20,292 nt of DNA from NCBI GenBank assembly GCA_028281205.1, contig JANQKJ010000270.1, positions 1 to 20,292 of the forward strand, read 5' to 3'. Under the pieces are notes generated by a model. It saw nothing but the letters and a program-made list of their open reading frames with translations. It searched no databases and had not been told where the DNA came from. The DNA is from Gammaproteobacteria bacterium. Its GTDB lineage: Bacteria > Pseudomonadota > Gammaproteobacteria > UBA4575. Position 1 is the stretch's first letter. The number at the start of each line of letters is the position of its first letter. Positions 11,800 through 20,279 of the stretch are shown in pieces. The position numbers and the translations under genes are program-made.

Positions 11800-14511
11800 T
11801 TATGGATCGAGAGGCTCTACGATTGCTTCCTTGTTTGCCTCTTCAAGCGCTTCTTTTTCAAGTTTTTCTTTTTCTGCTTGTTCTCGTGCTAATCGTTCAG
11901 CTTCTTGCTGGGCTTCAACTGCCTTGGTCGTAACACTTGCCACTTCACTAAAACATTTTTCACTTTTACTGTCACCCATACTGGCAAATGGAACAGCTAA
12001 TGCAGCAGGTCCTAGGGCGACAGTAGCGGCACTTTTAAGTAATTTTTTAAATACCGAGCCTTTATCTAAAGAAAAGCTTGGGTCTGCAATATCACCCGAC
12101 ACGCGTATATTGGCATCAAGAGTAAATAATTCAATATTTTTTGGTTTGGGAACCAATAAAAGATTTAGTTTTTCATTGTTTAAATCAACATCGCCGTTAG
12201 TGGTCATAACAATGTTTTCGGTATTGAGTAATGCCGCATCACTTTTGAATACACCATCCTGACCGGTAAATTGTACAAATAAACATTCAATTTTAGTGGT
12301 GTCTTTTTTGCTTTTGCCTGGCATCAACTCAACCAGTAAATTACTTGCTAGCAAATCGATAGGTGCATCTGCTAAAGAGCCTTCTGTCATCACTGAAGTG
12401 ATTTTGCCATTGGCATTACTGGCGATTTGTTGACTAGTAGTACCGTAAGAAGTTATATCAATGGAGGCATCTATTTTGCCCTTCAGGGTGCTACTGGTTT
12501 CCGTTTCAGTTAGTAATCTGCCTAAGTCAAAACCCTCAGTGAATAAACTATGCGCATAAGTATTATTGCTGGCGTTAACTGCAGTTTTTGAGGTTAGGTT
12601 AGCATCGAGATATTTTAATGAGCTAATATCTATAGTGGCGATATTATTTTTTGCGCTAACTGAAGCTTTAACATCCTCTATATTTGCATCTTTGTAGACT
12701 AGATTATTAATAGAGAGTGTAATATTGGAGTCAGCGGTACCTAGCCAGTCAAGATCAATTGGTGTGTCAGAAAACAATGTTTCATTGTCTGGTTTTGTTT
12801 TTTCTTCCGTACTTTGTTCTTCATGCCCATTTTTTTCTTGCTGTGTCATCGCGATAAGATGCTCAATATTTAGTGTGTCTGCGTTGAGTTGCGCGCGAAT
12901 ATTGAGAGGTGATGAAAGCTCAATCTCGCTAGAGCCTTGCAATGCAGTGTCATCCAGAGAAAAACTAACATCACTAAGCTTGATAGTTTCTTGGGCCAGT
13001 GAAAACAACGTTGTTAATGAAAACTTATTTGATTGCGGTAGCGGCTGTTTGAGTAATTTTTCTAAATCCTGAAAGTTCTTACCCTCGGAACTGATATCTA
13101 AATCAATGCTGAGTTGATTTTCATCAGCAATGCTTACATCACCTTTAGCAGATGTGTTAACTGTGCCAACAGTAATGTCTGAATCTAGCTTGTTAATGTT
13201 AATAATATTGTCAGAGCTGTTGATATTTGCCTTGATGCTGAACTGGTTAATTTCTTCAGCAGCAATAGCTTGTTGAAATTCATTCAACCAGGCGGGTTGT
13301 TCTCCTTGTGCATCTACTAGCACGGCGAGACTAAGTTGTGGTTGAACTGTTGCATCACCTGTAACTGAAATAATAGTGTCTTGCAGTTCTAGGGTTGATT
13401 CTATATTGCTAACTTTTAAAGCATCGCTGTCGCCTTGTATTACAGTGTTAGCTTTAAACTCTTTAATTAACTCGCTAGGAAAAAAATCTTGATACATATC
13501 CAGCCAGGCAGGTTGCTTTGTTTGAGCAAAGACAGATAGGTCAATGCCCTTAAGTGTATTGATTGATTGAATGTTACCTGTCACTTCCAGTTCGGTATTT
13601 TCTAACTCTATACTGGATTTAATATCATTAAGACTGAGTTGATTAAAACTACCATGCAGTTGAGTTTTAAGTTCTATGTTGTCAGTATCCGGTAGTGATA
13701 AATCACCAAGTAGTAAAAACTCATTAATATTACCTGCCTGTGTGTCAACATTAAGCTTCACTGCGCCTTGATTGGCAATATTGATATCACCTTTAATGCT
13801 TGTTTCAAAAGGTGTTGATTCAACTGTAGCAGTGATTGGGCAATCTTCACCTCTCAGAAGAGCTCTAATACGGCACATTTTGCTATTGATAATAATAGGC
13901 TGTTCATCAAAGCGGCTATTCGTAGTGATATTAATGACGTGCTTATTTAATGGATTTAATATGAACTCATCCAATGCGTACACAAAAGCTGTATTGGACT
14001 GCAGATCTGAGTAGTTAACAGTCAAGTTCTGAATTTTTACATCAATGACATCAAAGCGTGCGCTTAGATTGTTACTTTGACTATTGCTTTTATTTGTTGG
14101 AGCTTGGGAGTTGGCTGGTGTGAATTCCAGATTAGACTCTCCTTGAGCATTGCGCTTAATGTTAATGACTGCATCTTCAAATACAATGTCCTGTATGGTG
14201 ATTACACCGCGCAACAGATCAAGCAAGGCAATGCCAAATTCCAGTTTTTCTGCTTTTAGTAAATGACTACCTGCATCCCAGTCGGCGCTGGCAATGCTGA
14301 CACCTGTTGTGCGCAATGTAGGGTGTAAGGATCTCGATAGAGTGAAATCACCTTCGACACTGACATCGCGCTTGAGGGTTTCTTGTAATGCATTGAGTGC
14401 ATTATCTTCAATAACTTTATCGTCGATAAGTTTGTAAGCAGCAGCTGTAGATATAAATATAATGCCAATGACAACAGCAATTGAAATAAGAACTTTTTTT
14501 GCTAGGGACAT
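11800..14511 (-). CDS. AsmA family inner-membrane/periplasmic protein
   Basis: This 903-residue protein has one N-terminal membrane anchor (about 5-27) followed by a long periplasmic region. The N-terminus (LIDDKVIEDNALNALQETLKRDVSVEGDFTLSRSLHPTLRTTGVSIAS) and the late DLNNEKLNLLLVPKPKNIELFTLDANIRVSGDIADPSFSLD block are typical AsmA signatures. AsmA relatives form long beta-grooves that carry phospholipid between membranes (family knowledge). The middle holds imperfect repeats of about 72 residues, with QPAWL at 333 and again at 405. The end is a charged coiled coil (QQEAERLAREQAEKEKLEKEALEE). It lies 21 nt after the lytic transglycosylase and 26 nt before glnS. At over 900 residues it is longer than E. 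coli AsmA (617). Confidence 0.9.
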   Translation of the reverse strand: MSLAKKVLISIAVVIGIIFISTAAAYKLIDDKVIEDNALNALQETLKRDVSVEGDFTLSRSLHPTLRTTGVSIASADWDAGSHLLKAEKLEFGIALLDLLRGVITIQDIVFEDAVINIKRNAQGESNLEFTPANSQAPTNKSNSQSNNLSARFDVIDVKIQNLTVNYSDLQSNTAFVYALDEFILNPLNKHVINITTNSRFDEQPIIINSKMCRIRALLRGEDCPITATVESTPFETSIKGDINIANQGAVKLNVDTQAGNINEFLLLGDLSLPDTDNIELKTQLHGSFNQLSLNDIKSSIELENTELEVTGNIQSINTLKGIDLSVFAQTKQPAWLDMYQDFFPSELIKEFKANTVIQGDSDALKVSNIESTLELQDTIISVTGDATVQPQLSLAVLVDAQGEQPAWLNEFQQAIAAEEINQFSIKANINSSDNIININKLDSDITVGTVNTSAKGDVSIADENQLSIDLDISSEGKNFQDLEKLLKQPLPQSNKFSLTTLFSLAQETIKLSDVSFSLDDTALQGSSEIELSSPLNIRAQLNADTLNIEHLIAMTQQEKNGHEEQSTEEKTKPDNETLFSDTPIDLDWLGTADSNITLSINNLVYKDANIEDVKASVSAKNNIATIDISSLKYLDANLTSKTAVNASNNTYAHSLFTEGFDLGRLLTETETSSTLKGKIDASIDITSYGTTSQQIASNANGKITSVMTEGSLADAPIDLLASNLLVELMPGKSKKDTTKIECLFVQFTGQDGVFKSDAALLNTENIVMTTNGDVDLNNEKLNLLLVPKPKNIELFTLDANIRVSGDIADPSFSLDKGSVFKKLLKSAATVALGPAALAVPFASMGDSKSEKCFSEVASVTTKAVEAQQEAERLAREQAEKEKLEKEALEEANKEAIVEPLDP

Positions 14512-14532
14512 GAAAGGTTACTTGCTAAAGGC

Positions 14533-15150
14533 TTAAGATTCGGCTTCGGTGAAGCTATTATAATGCTTAATGACCTTTTTGACGTAACCTTGTGTTTCTT
14601 GAAAAGGAGGGATTCCGTTATATTTCTTGACTGCGTTGGGTCCTGCATTGTATGCGGCTAATGCGAGTTCCACATCGAATTCAAATAATTCCAACATTTG
14701 CCTGAAATAGCGAGTGCCACCACGAATATTGTCCTTGGCGTTAAAAACATTATGCACACCCATAATTTTTGCAGTTTCAGGCATCAATTGCATTAATCCT
14801 TTAGCACCCACTCTAGAGACGGCGTAACGATCAAAGCACGACTCTACAGTGATAATTGCTTTAATCAGTTCTTGGTTAACACCATATAAATCTGAGTACT
14901 GTTGTATAATTGGTGCATGATCTTTAGCGCGGCCGCTGATAGAGCCCGTACAGGATACAGAGGCAGTAGGGCGGCCAATAGTGGCAATTAGCTTATAATT
15001 GTCAGCCGGTAGATTTCTATCAGAGTACCAAGTGGTACCGTCACTGTGTTTATAGACGTAGTATTCCGCATAGCTATTTATGCTTATTAGGGCAAGCCCA
15101 AAAAAGCACATGGCGCGAATAAAATAGTTTCTTGAAATATGCATCGTCAT
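14533..15150 (-). CDS. Lytic transglycosylase (SLT domain) with DUF4124-like N-terminus
   Basis: This enzyme cleaves the peptidoglycan glycan strand in the periplasm, leaving 1,6-anhydromuramic ends. Signal peptide about 1-28 (ending INSYA), then a short DUF4124-like segment (YYVYKHSDGTTWYSDRNLP), then the SLT domain (about 80-195). The catalytic glutamate is E103 in ITVESCFD; GAKGLMQLMPETA, NIRGGTRYFRQML and ALAAYNAGPNAVKKYNG are the other SLT motifs. At 205 residues it is a minimal, single-domain enzyme. It heads a minus-strand unit with asmA (21 nt) and glnS. A second ATG two codons on (15144) is also possible; the SD is weak for both. Divergent from birA across a 91-nt gap. Confidence 0.92.
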   Translation of the reverse strand: MTMHISRNYFIRAMCFFGLALISINSYAEYYVYKHSDGTTWYSDRNLPADNYKLIATIGRPTASVSCTGSISGRAKDHAPIIQQYSDLYGVNQELIKAIITVESCFDRYAVSRVGAKGLMQLMPETAKIMGVHNVFNAKDNIRGGTRYFRQMLELFEFDVELALAAYNAGPNAVKKYNGIPPFQETQGYVKKVIKHYNSFTEAES

Positions 15151-15199
15151 TTTTATCAGTGAGTGTGCCTATTGTACCTAGAGTTGGAGAATTTTCTTT

Positions 15200-15223
15200 G
15201 ACATTTTGTGGGTAGAAAATGTC
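15200..15223. promoter_or_regulatory. Perfect inverted repeat in the slt-birA gap
   Basis: GACATTTT (15200-15207) and AAAATGTC (15216-15223) form an 8-bp dyad with an 8-nt spacer, in the middle of the 91-nt divergent gap. A consensus -35 TTGACA (15198-15203) overlaps the left arm, but no -10 is found at 17 nt. It does not match the BirA operator (TTGTAACC with long spacer), so it would serve another regulator, if any. Confidence 0.4.
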
Positions 15224-15241
15224 CGTTTATCTTTGTAAAAC

Positions 15242-16222
15242 ATGTTGCCATATATTGATGTATTAAATCGGCTTGAGCATACGCGCTATCACTCAGGGCA
15301 AGATCTAGCCAATGTGTTTGGTGTCACACGTGCAACTATACACAATTGTATCCTCAGACTCGTGTCCATGGGTATCCCAATTGATCGGGTACGGGGCAAA
15401 GGTTACAGGCTAATGAAACCTCTCGATTTGCTCGACAAAGCTGCCATTAAATCCAAACTGACGACATCAGTCAGAGAAAAGTTAACTCAATTCCAGATTA
15501 TGCACGAGCTTGGTTCGACAAATGATTATATGGCTACTCAAGAATTGCCAAAAGCAGGGTGCTTCTCGGTTGCCATGGCTGAAATGCAGACTTCGGGGAA
15601 AGGGCGGCGGGGGCGTCATTGGGAATCACCTTATGCCGCAAATATCTACATGTCGGTACTGTGGCCATTACAAAAATCCATGAGTGAGGTGGGTGCCTTG
15701 AGTCCATTATTGTCTATTGGCATATTACAGTCATTGAAAGCGCTGGGTATGTCTGGTTTAGGCCTGAAGTGGCCAAACGATATTTACTGTCATAATAAAA
15801 AACTGGCAGGTTTATTAATTCAGTGTTCAGGTGAAGTAAGCGGCACCAGTAAAATGATTATTGGTATAGGTGTGAATGTGTATATGTCGCAACAAGAAAG
15901 TGTAAATATTGATCAGGACTGGACAGATATTGTTACGCACTCAACAACAAATGAAATAAGCAGAAATGAAGTGGCTGCCAACTTATTAAATCATGTGGTA
16001 TCAATATTAGACACATTTGAACGCAAACAAGTTGATAACCTGGTAGGTGAATGGGCGCAGTGGGATATTTTAAAAGATAAGCCAGTTATGTTGCATAAAT
16101 TAAACGAAAATATAAAAGGTGTCGCACGTGGTATTGATGAACATGGTTATTTGCTATTGGAAACAAATAATCAAATTCAACATATCTCTGCGGGAGATGT
16201 TAGTTTGCGTGCGCAGTTATAA
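15242..16222 (+). CDS. birA: Bifunctional biotin-protein ligase / biotin repressor
   Basis: This enzyme joins biotin to carboxylase carrier proteins through biotinyl-AMP and can repress biotin genes. The 326-residue protein has an N-terminal winged helix (about 5-57, with DLANVFGVTRATIHNCILRL and GKGYRL), the catalytic domain with G119KGRRGR125HW, KWPNDIYCHNKKLAGLLIQ near 175-195 and GIGVNVYMS, and a short C-terminal SH3-like domain. The nucleotide loop reads GKGRRG where E. coli has GRGRRG, a conservative change. It starts at ATG 15242, with no clear SD. coaX follows 11 nt after the stop, and the birA-coaX-SPOR order is shared with many gammaproteobacteria. Confidence 0.95.
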   Translation: MLPYIDVLNRLEHTRYHSGQDLANVFGVTRATIHNCILRLVSMGIPIDRVRGKGYRLMKPLDLLDKAAIKSKLTTSVREKLTQFQIMHELGSTNDYMATQELPKAGCFSVAMAEMQTSGKGRRGRHWESPYAANIYMSVLWPLQKSMSEVGALSPLLSIGILQSLKALGMSGLGLKWPNDIYCHNKKLAGLLIQCSGEVSGTSKMIIGIGVNVYMSQQESVNIDQDWTDIVTHSTTNEISRNEVAANLLNHVVSILDTFERKQVDNLVGEWAQWDILKDKPVMLHKLNENIKGVARGIDEHGYLLLETNNQIQHISAGDVSLRAQL

Positions 16223-16233
16223 AATTTTTCAGC

Positions 16234-16986
16234 ATGAAATTATTAATTGATTTTGGTAATACGCGTTGTAAATGGGCATTGGCTTCCGATGTCAATTTGC
16301 AAACGGTGTCAGCATTTCAATACACAAATGAAGATCCAACATTGCGTGTTGAAGAAGTATTACAAGCTATCGATTTTGCAGGTATTGAACAGATTGATGC
16401 TGTCAGTGTACTCGGGCCTGTATTCGAACAGATCTTCGTAAACAAACTTAAACTAATTACCAGCAGAGAAGTGACATTTTTCCGCTCGCAACAAAAAAAT
16501 TATGGTGTCAAATTGAGTTACACCAACGAGCATACTTATGGGGCCGATCGTTATGCTGCCTTGATTGGCGCACATCATCGCGTCTCGGGCGATAAGGTAG
16601 TGTTAGACTGTGGTACAGCAACCACAGTAGACATGATTGATGCTTCTGGTGTGCATGCTGGAGGGTTGATTATGCCAGGCGTAAGTTTAATGGTTGATAG
16701 CTTGGCAAATAAAACAACTGGTATTCCTATGAATGATGCAAATCAAGCTGTCAGACTATTATGCAACAATACTGAACAAGCCGTGTATTCGGGTTGTGCT
16801 CTTATGCTGCAATACGGCTTGAATGGAATTATTCAGCAATTGGTTGAAAATACCGGTAAACAAACTAGTGTGCTCATTACCGGTGGGGCAAGTCATTTGT
16901 TAGAATTAGCCGCGTTTGCAAATGTTACTTATATTGAGCGCCCCCATTTGATATTGGAAGGTTTGCAAGTGATGCAAGGCAATTAA
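16234..16986 (+). CDS. coaX: Type III pantothenate kinase
   Basis: This kinase phosphorylates pantothenate, the first committed step of coenzyme A synthesis, in the cytosol. The 250-residue ASKHA-fold protein shows LLIDFGNTRCKWA (phosphate loop, D6), YGADRYAALIGAHH, the central LDCGTATTVDMID, GGLIMPG and the late ITGGASHLL. It is of the CoaX type, resistant to feedback by CoA, and not the CoaA found in E. coli at the same place. The gene sits between birA (11 nt) and the SPOR-like gene, whose ATG immediately follows its TAA, so the three are likely translated from one message. Confidence 0.95.
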   Translation: MKLLIDFGNTRCKWALASDVNLQTVSAFQYTNEDPTLRVEEVLQAIDFAGIEQIDAVSVLGPVFEQIFVNKLKLITSREVTFFRSQQKNYGVKLSYTNEHTYGADRYAALIGAHHRVSGDKVVLDCGTATTVDMIDASGVHAGGLIMPGVSLMVDSLANKTTGIPMNDANQAVRLLCNNTEQAVYSGCALMLQYGLNGIIQQLVENTGKQTSVLITGGASHLLELAAFANVTYIERPHLILEGLQVMQGN

Positions 16987-17679
16987 ATGCGTACCATTAT
17001 TTTATTTTTAATTCTCCTTAACTTGGCTTTTTATTATTGGGCAAGCCAATACCATTCAGATGAAGTGGTACTTCAGCAGCCTAAAACATTGGCTGGTTAC
17101 AAACCGATTAAATTACTCTCCGAGAGAGAGCAGGAAGAAGATACTCAGTTTTCGCAGTCTGCTCTGGAAAATGAACAAGTCTCTTTAGCTTCACAGGCAG
17201 AAAATAATTTCTCTAATGAAAAGTGTTTCTCTCTGGGTCCTTTTACAGAAGAACAAAAAAGCAATGAAGTGTATGAAGAATTGTTTGGTTCCGGTATTCA
17301 GGCCAAACAGCGTTCTGTGAATGAACGTCGGCCTAAAAGCTACTGGGTATACTTGCCAGCACGTGAGTCCCAGGAGGCGGCAGAGAAAACTGTTGAATTT
17401 CTTAAACAAAATAACATTACCGAGTTTTATATTTGGTTAGCGCCACCACAAAAGTATGCTGTCTCCCTTGGGCTGTTTAAGAGACTTAAAACAGCACGCG
17501 CCAAAATTGCTGAGGTTCGCAAGCTGGATCTGGACCCGCAAATGGAAGTGCGCTTTGATGAATTTACTGAGTATTGGGTGGATTTTAATCACAACAACGG
17601 TGCTGCACAGCCCGAAGTGATTGAAGAAATGTTGGTTAAAAATGACCGCATGCTGATATTGGGGACAAAGTGCTTATAA
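16987..17679 (+). CDS. SPOR-domain-like membrane protein
   Basis: The 230-residue protein has a single N-terminal transmembrane helix (about 3-19), a low-complexity Glu/Gln/Ser linker (about 40-75), and a periplasmic part of one or two SPOR-like units: CFSLGPFTEEQKSNEVYEELFGSGIQAKQRSVNERRPKSYWVYLP, then YAVSLGLFKRLKTARAKIAEVRKLDLDPQMEV. SPOR domains bind denuded peptidoglycan at division septa. The match is by pattern (xxLGxF...A...L) and is degenerate, so I keep the name loose. ATG directly follows the coaX TAA. This position, after coaX and before the tRNA-Thr gene, is a familiar one for such proteins. Role inferred as cell envelope or division. Confidence 0.72.
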   Translation: MRTIILFLILLNLAFYYWASQYHSDEVVLQQPKTLAGYKPIKLLSEREQEEDTQFSQSALENEQVSLASQAENNFSNEKCFSLGPFTEEQKSNEVYEELFGSGIQAKQRSVNERRPKSYWVYLPARESQEAAEKTVEFLKQNNITEFYIWLAPPQKYAVSLGLFKRLKTARAKIAEVRKLDLDPQMEVRFDEFTEYWVDFNHNNGAAQPEVIEEMLVKNDRMLILGTKCL

Positions 17680-17721
17680 AGCATTGATTGGTGCAGCAGA
17701 TTTAACTAGACTGCACACCCT

Positions 17722-17752
17722 GTTACATCCTCAGGTATCTTCCTAAGATACC
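17722..17752 (+). promoter_or_regulatory. Candidate tRNA promoter overlapping a perfect hairpin
   Basis: GTTACA (17722-17727) and TAAGAT (17744-17749) have 16-nt spacing and each match four of six consensus bases, placing a start near 17756. Overlapping them, GGTATCTT (17734-17741) and AAGATACC (17745-17752) form a perfect 8-bp stem with a 3-nt loop; no T run follows it. Confidence 0.4.
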
Positions 17753-17772
17753 AAACAAAGCGTACAAGTAGG

Positions 17773-17848
<76 letters not shown>

Positions 17849-17926
17849 GTTTTCAATAATTGACAAACTTTCCAAATTTAATTGTCTAATAAAATCATAG
17901 GCTGTCTAATTTTTTGTGTAGTTTTA

Positions 17927-17954
17927 ATGACCGCTTTCGATCCTAAGCAGACAT
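17927..17954. repeat. Imperfect 10-bp palindrome after tRNA-Thr, left arm repeated at window end
   Basis: ATGACCGCTT (17927-17936) and AAGCAGACAT (17945-17954) form an inverted repeat with 8 of 10 positions paired and an 8-nt spacer. Its first nine bases, ATGACCGCT, occur again as the final nine bases of the window (20284-20292), where a second copy may begin. The rest of the 17849-17976 gap holds TGTCTAAT twice (17883-17890 and 17903-17910) and no gene. Confidence 0.6.
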
Positions 17955-17976
17955 GGTTTGATTGGCTAGATAACTT

Positions 17977-18738
17977 CTAGTTAAAACCTGCTAATGTTCC
18001 ACCATCAATAACCATTGAATGCCCAGTCATAAATGATGCCTTATCAGAAGCAATATAACTCACCGCATTTGCCACATCTTGAGATAGTCCAATTCTCCCC
18101 AATGGTACCCAGTCAATAATTGCATCTTCCATTTCTTGGTTACCATTAACTGCACCATCAAACATTTCTGTACGCGTAGGTCCAGGACTCACGGCATTAA
18201 TAAGAATGTTTTCGTTAGCATGGTCAAGAGCTGCAGCTTTAGTCAAGCCTAATACTGCGTGTTTACTGGCAGCATAAACTGCCATATTTTTTGCCCCGTT
18301 ATGCGCAACATTTGAAGCGATATTAATAATCGATCCCCCACCTTGATTCTGCATAGCTTGTATTTGGTATTTCATACCAAGCCAAACTGCTTTTACATTA
18401 GTATCCATTATCGCCTGATAGTCTTCCAATTCTGTATCAATGATTGATGTCATGCGGTGAACGCCTGCATTATTTACAGCTAGATCTATTCGACCAAATT
18501 TTTGCAGCGTAAAATCGTGTACATATTTAATATCTTCTTCCTTTGTTAAATCGGCCTGAATAAATACAACTTCACTACCAGAAGCTTTTATTTCTGCTTC
18601 TAACGCTTCACCTCTATCTCGACGACGAGCAGTGATAACTAGTACATATCCATCACTCGCGAGAGTTCTTGCGATGTCAGCGCCTATACCAGAGCTAGTA
18701 CCAGTAATGATTGCAACTTTTTGAGTATTGTCTTTCAT
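17977..18738 (-). CDS. SDR family NAD(P)-dependent oxidoreductase
   Basis: This classical short-chain dehydrogenase/reductase of 253 residues has the Rossmann motif T12GTSSGIG19, NNAG (89-92) and the catalytic set N114, S142, Y155 and K159. The C-terminal PLGRIGLSQDVANAVSYIASDKASFMTGHSMVIDGG block is typical of the FabG-like class. R38 and R39 after the second strand favour NADP(H). Substrate cannot be told from the sequence. SD GGAG (on the minus strand, near 18746-18750) precedes the ATG. It is divergent from a LysR regulator 103 nt away, the usual sign that the regulator controls it. No terminator is visible before the tRNA. Confidence 0.92.
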   Translation of the reverse strand: MKDNTQKVAIITGTSSGIGADIARTLASDGYVLVITARRRDRGEALEAEIKASGSEVVFIQADLTKEEDIKYVHDFTLQKFGRIDLAVNNAGVHRMTSIIDTELEDYQAIMDTNVKAVWLGMKYQIQAMQNQGGGSIINIASNVAHNGAKNMAVYAASKHAVLGLTKAAALDHANENILINAVSPGPTRTEMFDGAVNGNQEMEDAIIDWVPLGRIGLSQDVANAVSYIASDKASFMTGHSMVIDGGTLAGFN

Positions 18739-18841
18739 TAATCTTCTCCATTGATTGTGTATTAACGTTGGAGACTACTTTGCTCTAATTCATGATTAAT
18801 TGGTAGACGAATAATATTAATATCTGTTATACATATTGCGT
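18739..18841. promoter_or_regulatory. Divergent SDR-lysR control region
   Basis: This 103-nt AT-rich gap holds both promoters. A weak pair for lysR is TAGACG (18804-18809) and TATACA (18828-18833) with 18-nt spacing. The -10 ends only 8 nt before ATG 18842 and no SD is seen, so lysR may be translated from a leaderless message. ATTA (18795-18798) and TAAT (18812-18815) form a small interrupted dyad that could be part of a LysR site (T-N11-A type); this is weak evidence. Confidence 0.35.
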
Positions 18842-19756
18842 ATGAGTAAACCGCTAGATCGTATTACCCTTTTGGAGACATTTGTGCGGATCGCTGATAG
18901 CGGAAGCATTAGTGCTGCCGCCAAAGAATTAGATCTATCTCAACCTTCAGTTAGCCGACAATTAGCTGAACTGGAAGATAGGCTTAGTACTCAACTTATG
19001 CGACGAACTACTCATTCACTTGCTTTAACTGAAACTGGAAAAGAGTTACTTGCGGATGCTAGACAACTTATTAGTAGGTGGGATGATCTTGAAGAAAAAC
19101 ATCTATCAAGTAAAAATGAGATCAGGGGTAAATTAAAAATCGTCGCGCCAATTGCCCTTGGGCAATTGTATTTAGCAAAAATAGCATGGCAGTTTCAACT
19201 TGAACATCCTTTAGTTTCTCTTTCCTGGCAGTTGGAAGATGACCAGATACGATTTTCAGAAGTAGGTTGTGATTGTTGGATTAAAGTCGGACCAGTATCA
19301 GATGATACGCTAGTGGTTAGGGAGCTTGGAAAGGTTGAGCGGTTACTTGTGGCTTCACATCAGTTTATCAAGACTAATGGTATGCCTAGAAATATCAATG
19401 CTGCGCAGAATCTTAGCCTAGTGGGTTTTGATCCTTTTGAAGGTGGAGCTATACCTCTTATACATAAAAATGGTCAAACCAATATGTTAAAACCACCATT
19501 AAAACTCTCAACAAACAATATTTTTGCACTTAAAGAGGCAGCGATAATGGGTCTAGGTATAGCAGTGATGCCAAAGTGGTTTATTGAAGAAGAGATTAAA
19601 CAGGGAATATTATTAGATATACTACCCAAATGGCGTGCGCCTTCTTTGACAATTAATTTGGCCTATCTTGCAGGAAAGCATCAATCTAAAAAACTCCGAA
19701 TCTTTTTAGATACTATCCAACAAGAAATTAGAAATATTTCAGGAATTATTGTTTAG
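18842..19756 (+). CDS. LysR family transcriptional regulator
   Basis: The 304-residue protein has the N-terminal winged helix (about 5-65) with SGSISAAAKELDLSQPSVSRQLAELEDRL as helix-turn-helix and LMRRTTHSLALTETG as the wing. A linker helix follows, then a periplasmic-binding-like effector domain (from about residue 90 to the end). The longer reading would use TTG 18836; ATG 18842 (MSKPLDRITLLE) is the natural start. It is divergent from the SDR gene and probably controls it in response to a small molecule related to that enzyme's substrate (inference from arrangement). The 152-aa orphan follows 64 nt downstream on the same strand. Confidence 0.93.
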   Translation: MSKPLDRITLLETFVRIADSGSISAAAKELDLSQPSVSRQLAELEDRLSTQLMRRTTHSLALTETGKELLADARQLISRWDDLEEKHLSSKNEIRGKLKIVAPIALGQLYLAKIAWQFQLEHPLVSLSWQLEDDQIRFSEVGCDCWIKVGPVSDDTLVVRELGKVERLLVASHQFIKTNGMPRNINAAQNLSLVGFDPFEGGAIPLIHKNGQTNMLKPPLKLSTNNIFALKEAAIMGLGIAVMPKWFIEEEIKQGILLDILPKWRAPSLTINLAYLAGKHQSKKLRIFLDTIQQEIRNISGIIV

Positions 19757-19820
19757 TTCTATGTCTTCTTTTGCGCCGGTATGAGACGAAACCAGTTTAA
19801 TATATTAAAGATAGTATTAG

Positions 19821-20279
19821 ATGAAAGATTTAAAACGTGTAAGCTATAAATCTCATTGGAATTGGGAATTGGGTGGCGAATCAATCATCTTTTGTGAAAC
19901 TATTCCTAATACACCAAAATCTGAAGAGCCAACATTAGTAAGAATTACTCACTCAAATATCTATTATCCGGTTGATGACGTAGAATTTTTAGTGCGCGTT
20001 GGAAATCCTGATAATCCTACTGCATATGATGATTTGGATTCGGCATCAGACTGGACTAAAACAGAGTTAGTAGAAGAAATTGTGCGAATTGATAATGAAG
20101 AGCTTCATCGTTCAGAGGCCGAAGAACCATTTGGTCGAGAGCAAGAAGTTCCCTGGGATGGCACATTTGAAACCAGTCTCAATCTCCGGTCTGGAAAAAG
20201 TAGTATTGAGATAAAAGTATTATCTAAGGGTTACATTCAATCAGGTGTAATATCTGACTGGATAATAGACGTCAAGTAG
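19821..20279 (+). CDS. Unrecognised 152-residue acidic protein
   Basis: I recognise no family. The protein has no signal peptide or membrane helix, is clearly acidic (many Glu and Asp), and holds a run of predicted beta strands: GESIIFCETI, TLVRITHSNIYY, VEFLVRVGNP, TSLNLRSGKSSIEIKVLS, ISDWIIDV. A polar, probably flexible segment (about 95-110, ELHRSEAEEPFGREQEVP) splits them. A small beta-sandwich is a guess. One cysteine (position 25), and five tryptophans by count. ATG 19821 has no strong SD. It follows lysR in the same direction, and its stop lies 4 nt before the repeat of the palindrome arm at the window end. Confidence 0.6.
   Translation: MKDLKRVSYKSHWNWELGGESIIFCETIPNTPKSEEPTLVRITHSNIYYPVDDVEFLVRVGNPDNPTAYDDLDSASDWTKTELVEEIVRIDNEELHRSEAEEPFGREQEVPWDGTFETSLNLRSGKSSIEIKVLSKGYIQSGVISDWIIDVK

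Noticed and set aside
15200..15223. The slt-birA dyad as a BirA operator
   Set aside because: BirA sites have TTGTAACC-type arms with a long spacer; GACATTTT/AAAATGTC does not fit.
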